NCBI RefSeq assembly: GCF_009183415.1
Contig: NZ_WEHU01000039.1
Coordinates: 1-35,319, forward strand
DNA: 35,319 bases
Reading direction: 5' to 3'
Source: Bacillus sp. B1-b2
GTDB taxonomy: Bacteria; Bacillota; Bacilli; Bacillales; Cytobacillaceae
Of the stretch, positions 32,631-35,319 are shown one piece after another. Numbering within the stretch: position 1 is the stretch's first letter; every line of letters begins with the position of its first letter. The translations under genes and the position numbers were made by a program. A model generated the notes under the pieces. The model searched no databases. It saw only the letters and a list, made by a program, of their open reading frames with translations, and was not told the DNA's origin.

Positions 32631-33770
32631 TTTTATATCTGTAGATGTATGCATTGATTGCTTCAAACTATCCTCACTTACTACAAGCTCTTTCTCAGCC
32701 TGACTTCTCTTCTGCCTGCCATCTTCTTGAATAGTTAGCGTCTCTTCTAATGAATCTATTAATTTATTCTGTGTTTGTCTTAAAGACTCAATCTCCAATG
32801 TGCTTAAATCACTCGACCCACCAAGTTGATTCATTTCCCTCGCATTACTATCAATGGTTCTGACAGAGGAACTCATTTGTTTTGTTGTTTCCAACGCATA
32901 TCGTTGCCTTAAAAGAGTAAGAGCAATGGAAACTTGATTTCTCCATAACGGAATAGCTGTCATGATAGAGGATTGGATTTTATCAATCACAGTACGATTA
33001 GTATGCTGAATTAGCCTAATTTGCGGAGCTGTTTGCATCGTAATCTCTCTACTAATTTTTAGATCATAAATTCTTTTTTCCAGCAACTCTGCAAAATGAA
33101 CAAGATCATTCACTTCTTGTTTTTTCATCCTGTCTTCTGATTCCTCTGCTTGACGCTTTAACTCTGGAATCATTTTCTGCGTCATTTCTTCGTACTTTAA
33201 TTCAGCAGCAGCTATGTACACATTTAGATCTTGAAAATAAGACTTGTTGTTTTCATACAACTGTTCTAGTAAATGAATATCAGCAATAAGAACATTTTTG
33301 CTTCGTTCCAATCGAACACTCATCCGATCAATTTGCGCACTCGCCTTTTGATAATTAGATAATATTTCATGAACACTTTTAGAAGCTCTACTGAATAAAC
33401 GTCGGAAAAAGCCTTGTTTTTTTATACTTAATTCGTCTGGATCAATTTCTTTTAACTTTTGCATTAAGTCTCCAATGACATTACTTACCTCGCCAACATC
33501 GTCCCGCTGCACATGTTCAATCATACTATGAGAGAAATGTAACAGTTTTTTCTGTGCTTGGGTTCCATAAGCTATCATAACTCTGTGATTGGTTGGATCT
33601 AGATTCTTTGCCATCTCAAGGGCTTCATGCTTTTTATCAGGTGGTAAAACATCAATAAGGCGAACAGATTGCACTGTTTCGCCTTTTTCTAACACCTTAT
33701 AGTCACTCTCTGCTAAGGGATTAGAGAAAAAATCATCCATTAGAGACTTATGTTTCGTTTCATCTGTCAT
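32628..33770 (-). CDS. yaaN: TelA-family toxic anion resistance protein (YaaN)
   Basis: A 380-residue soluble protein, almost all helix with long coiled-coil stretches (for example LEQLYENNKSYFQDLNVYIA, MTQKMIPELKRQAEESEDRM). The family block SIMTAIPLWRNQVSIALTLLRQ is clear. TelA proteins were linked to tellurite and other toxic-anion resistance; the mechanism is unknown. The gene overlaps xpaC by 4 bp (shared ATGA), and the xpaC-yaaN pair is also found in B. subtilis, so the two products probably act together, perhaps at the membrane through XpaC. Confidence 0.9.
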   Translation of the reverse strand: MTDETKHKSLMDDFFSNPLAESDYKVLEKGETVQSVRLIDVLPPDKKHEALEMAKNLDPTNHRVMIAYGTQAQKKLLHFSHSMIEHVQRDDVGEVSNVIGDLMQKLKEIDPDELSIKKQGFFRRLFSRASKSVHEILSNYQKASAQIDRMSVRLERSKNVLIADIHLLEQLYENNKSYFQDLNVYIAAAELKYEEMTQKMIPELKRQAEESEDRMKKQEVNDLVHFAELLEKRIYDLKISREITMQTAPQIRLIQHTNRTVIDKIQSSIMTAIPLWRNQVSIALTLLRQRYALETTKQMSSSVRTIDSNAREMNQLGGSSDLSTLEIESLRQTQNKLIDSLEETLTIQEDGRQKRSQAEKELVVSEDSLKQSMHTSTDIK

Positions 33771-34420
33771 TTTGGCCGCCTGCCTTCATCTAACGTCTCA
33801 CTATCGTCTTTCTTAGAAATATGCTTTACTACATCTAGTTCAAAATGCAAATCATCTATATCGTCTGATAGTATGTCATGAAGATCGTCTTCTACTGTTC
33901 GTGAAAGCTGGTCTAATGTTCTTCTTGTTTCATTAAGAGTAGCTTGTAATGCTTTATTTTTCCGCGGCTGTGCAGATAACATGGCATACTTTTCCGATAT
34001 TTCTACAAGTGAGTCAAGATGAGAATAGTAGAATTTCTCTGCTTTATAAAATCGACGAGGTTCTTCTTTTGTTAATCGATAAATCTTCTTTGTTACTCGC
34101 ATTAAATCTATTCTTTGTTTAAAAGAGGAAAAATGTCTAATAGAAAAAACATATTTATTTAATCTGCTAATCTTCTCGTTGGCTGTTTTTAATTCAGACT
34201 GTATAAACTTATATTCTTTTCTAGATAATCCTTGTCTCGTTTGCACTTGATGTTTAATGATACCATCTGTAATAAAATAAGATGCAGTGGAGGCACCTAA
34301 ACCATACACAACAGATAAGGGAAACGAAACATCATAGCCTAGTAAGCTAACAATCCATGTTAAACCACCTATTGGTAAAGCAATACCTGTTCGTACCAGA
34401 ATCATTAAAAATGTATTCAC
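33767..34420 (-). CDS. xpaC: XpaC-like membrane protein
   Basis: A 217-residue protein with two hydrophobic segments at the N-terminus (about 3-25 and 30-48, LIVRTGIAL-like and VVYGLGASTASYFI) and a long helical cytoplasmic part. XpaC was named for hydrolysis of an indolyl phosphate dye in B. subtilis, but no phosphatase motif is visible and its real role is unclear. The start is a GTG at 34420, with AGGAG about 12 nt upstream. It is the first gene of the xpaC-yaaN operon. Confidence 0.88.
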   Translation of the reverse strand: MNTFLMILVRTGIALPIGGLTWIVSLLGYDVSFPLSVVYGLGASTASYFITDGIIKHQVQTRQGLSRKEYKFIQSELKTANEKISRLNKYVFSIRHFSSFKQRIDLMRVTKKIYRLTKEEPRRFYKAEKFYYSHLDSLVEISEKYAMLSAQPRKNKALQATLNETRRTLDQLSRTVEDDLHDILSDDIDDLHFELDVVKHISKKDDSETLDEGRRPK

Positions 34421-34845
34421 GCTAAATCGACTCCTGCCTTTATATTCCGTTTAGTTTATATACGTATCCATTCAAAAATTGTTTCATTTATTACTATCCA
34501 TTTTACCTGAAGCTCTAGCCATTTTACTACGGACTTTAATTGGAAAGTTGTCTACGACCTACGACCTAATTTAAATTACCAGTTGTCCTTTATAAATTAA
34601 GTTTATGTGGATAAGCAGGAAATGATGATTGATACTTGTATTCTATCAAAAGGAGATTTGATGGGAAAGGATGAAGTAGCAAAAGTGAATATATTTTGGA
34701 TTTTCACCAATAAGTACCGCACGTGAGAATATGACTATATCAGCTATTTTTGATTATGTTTATATTCTTCTATTTTTCTATATCTCGTGAGGATCTGCTA
34801 TTATAGGATGGTGAGTTAGGTTGTGCTTCATCCTGTCAGACAAAT
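34421..34845. other. Gene-free interval upstream of xpaC
   Basis: Holds the xpaC promoter region and one perfect DnaA-box match (TGTGGATAA, about 34606-34614). A 34-codon frame starting near 34625 has AAAAGGAGATTTG before an internal ATG at 34660, but no recognisable content. A tandem ACGACCT-type duplication lies near 34553-34567. Nothing else is supported. Confidence 0.5.
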
Positions 34846-34847
34846 AG

Positions 34848-35033
34848 CCGAAGAATTTCCAGTTAATCATTACTAAACATTAAAAACAGCTCCAATAGCC
34901 AGAGAATTTCCGACTAATTCCTTAAAATACGTGAAATTAGATGATTTTTCTTTACTTAACCGGAATATCTCCGCTTATTATTCTCATAATATGGTTCCAT
35001 CTAGATTTAACCGGAAAATTTCCGCTTATTTTA
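34848..35033. repeat. Dispersed short repeats, family A (right cluster)
   Basis: AGCCGAAGAATTTCCAGTTA (about 34847), AGCCAGAGAATTTCCGACTA (about 34898), AACCGGAATATCTCCGCTTA (about 34959) and AACCGGAAAATTTCCGCTTA (about 35010) occur in order. The linking text AGCTCCAATAG, CTTAAAATACGTGAAAT and TTTTTCTTTACTTAACCGG is the same as in the 112-bp unit at 11.8-12.0 kb. So this is a diverged copy of the larger unit. Confidence 0.7.
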
Positions 35034-35148
35034 TTTGCTAATTATAAAAATCCTGGTTGCTAAACTAAATTTTTTTGCACCCTAGGATAGTTTTTTCCCC
35101 TCCTCGCTGTAAGCTTTTTGGAACCCTACGCATACCAGTTTTTATAAC

Positions 35149-35182
35149 AAAAAAGCCACTCAAACAATCCGAGTGACTTTTT
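35149..35182. terminator. Terminator near the right edge
   Basis: AAAAAGCCACTC and GAGTGACTTTTT pair with one mismatch around a 9-nt loop. A and T runs on the two sides allow use in either direction; the gene it most likely serves is the minus-strand transposase fragment at 35199. Confidence 0.8.
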
Positions 35183-35198
35183 CTTAAATATAATTAAC

Positions 35199-35319
35199 TC
35201 AACTTTCGCAGAGTGAAATCGGCAAATAAGACTTGATATAGCTTGGAAGGCCAGAGATCCACTGCTCAAGTTGACTTAGTATCAACTTTTTGATTTTCTT
35301 ATTCGTCTGTTTTAGTGCG
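35199..35319 (-). CDS. C-terminal end of a probable IS4-like transposase (partial)
   Basis: The last 39 codons of a minus-strand gene that begins outside the window. It reads LKQTNKKIKKLILSQLEQW followed by ISGLPSYIKSYLPISLCES and a stop. I recall similar basic endings with 'LPxYIKxYLP' in IS4-related transposases of bacilli, but the fragment is too short to be certain. No terminal inverted repeat was identified between here and the terminator. Confidence 0.5.
   Translation of the reverse strand, partial: ALKQTNKKIKKLILSQLEQWISGLPSYIKSYLPISLCES

Noticed and set aside
32628-34420. A complete Ter-type tellurite resistance or phage-defence operon around yaaN
   Set aside because: Only the xpaC-yaaN pair is present; no TerD-like, TerC-like or nuclease genes are adjacent, and the same pair occurs as a housekeeping unit in B. 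subtilis.
34625-34726. 34-codon plus-strand frame with AAAAGGAG before an internal ATG
   Set aside because: No recognisable content, no terminator, and a gene-poor repeat-rich neighbourhood. The good ribosome-like site is a single short match and can arise by chance in A/G-rich DNA.

Overview
The window is low-GC DNA from an endospore-forming member of the Bacillaceae. The strongest evidence is a run of genes in the order of the Bacillus subtilis yfh-yga region (ygaE, ygaD, ntdP, ygaB, sspE, fabL, yfhS, mutY, yfhP, yfhJ, sspK, yfhH, recX, yfhF, yfhE). It includes two small acid-soluble spore protein genes. Strong Shine-Dalgarno sites and many stem-loop plus T-run terminators fit the same assignment. 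The exact genus (for example Niallia or a relative) cannot be fixed from the sequence alone.

Layout. 1-2460: a plus-strand terminator for a gene outside the window, then an apparently intact IS256-family element (about 410-1896) sitting among short dispersed repeats. 2464-15370: the conserved yfh-yga block, with an extra PPP-type phosphatase gene between yfhS and mutY and a 112-bp-period tandem repeat between yfhP and yfhJ. 15371-17171: a cluster of DnaA-box-like sites, an unrecognised 58-residue protein preceded by a good promoter and palindromes, and an orphan ATP-grasp protein. 17420-23616: a lactonase gene and a five-gene branched-chain amino-acid ABC transporter operon (substrate-binding lipoprotein, two permeases, two ATPases) with a probable CodY site upstream. 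24163-26878: an acyl-CoA thioesterase and an OmpR-type response regulator/sensor kinase pair whose genes overlap out of frame. 27338-30218: a three-gene YknXYZ/MacAB-like efflux operon, flanked on each side by a copy of a structured intergenic repeat. 30544-34420: an M20 peptidase, queT under a preQ1-I riboswitch, and the xpaC-yaaN pair. 34421-35319: more dispersed repeats, and the C-terminal end of a probable transposase that leaves the window.

How the genes work together. The core block mixes lipid synthesis (fabL), DNA repair and recombination control (mutY, recX), nucleotide hydrolysis (ntdP) and spore proteins (sspE, sspK). The liv genes form one import system. The two-component pair lies directly downstream of the efflux operon on the same strand and may control it. 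QueT imports a queuosine precursor and is controlled by the riboswitch in its own leader.

No clearly new multi-gene defence or biosynthetic system is evident. The most unusual material is non-coding: the DnaA-box cluster, two dispersed repeat families, two very long hairpins and a repeated 16-bp palindrome. Among proteins, the least usual are the orphan ATP-grasp enzyme and an efflux adaptor that seems to lack the usual alpha-helical hairpin.
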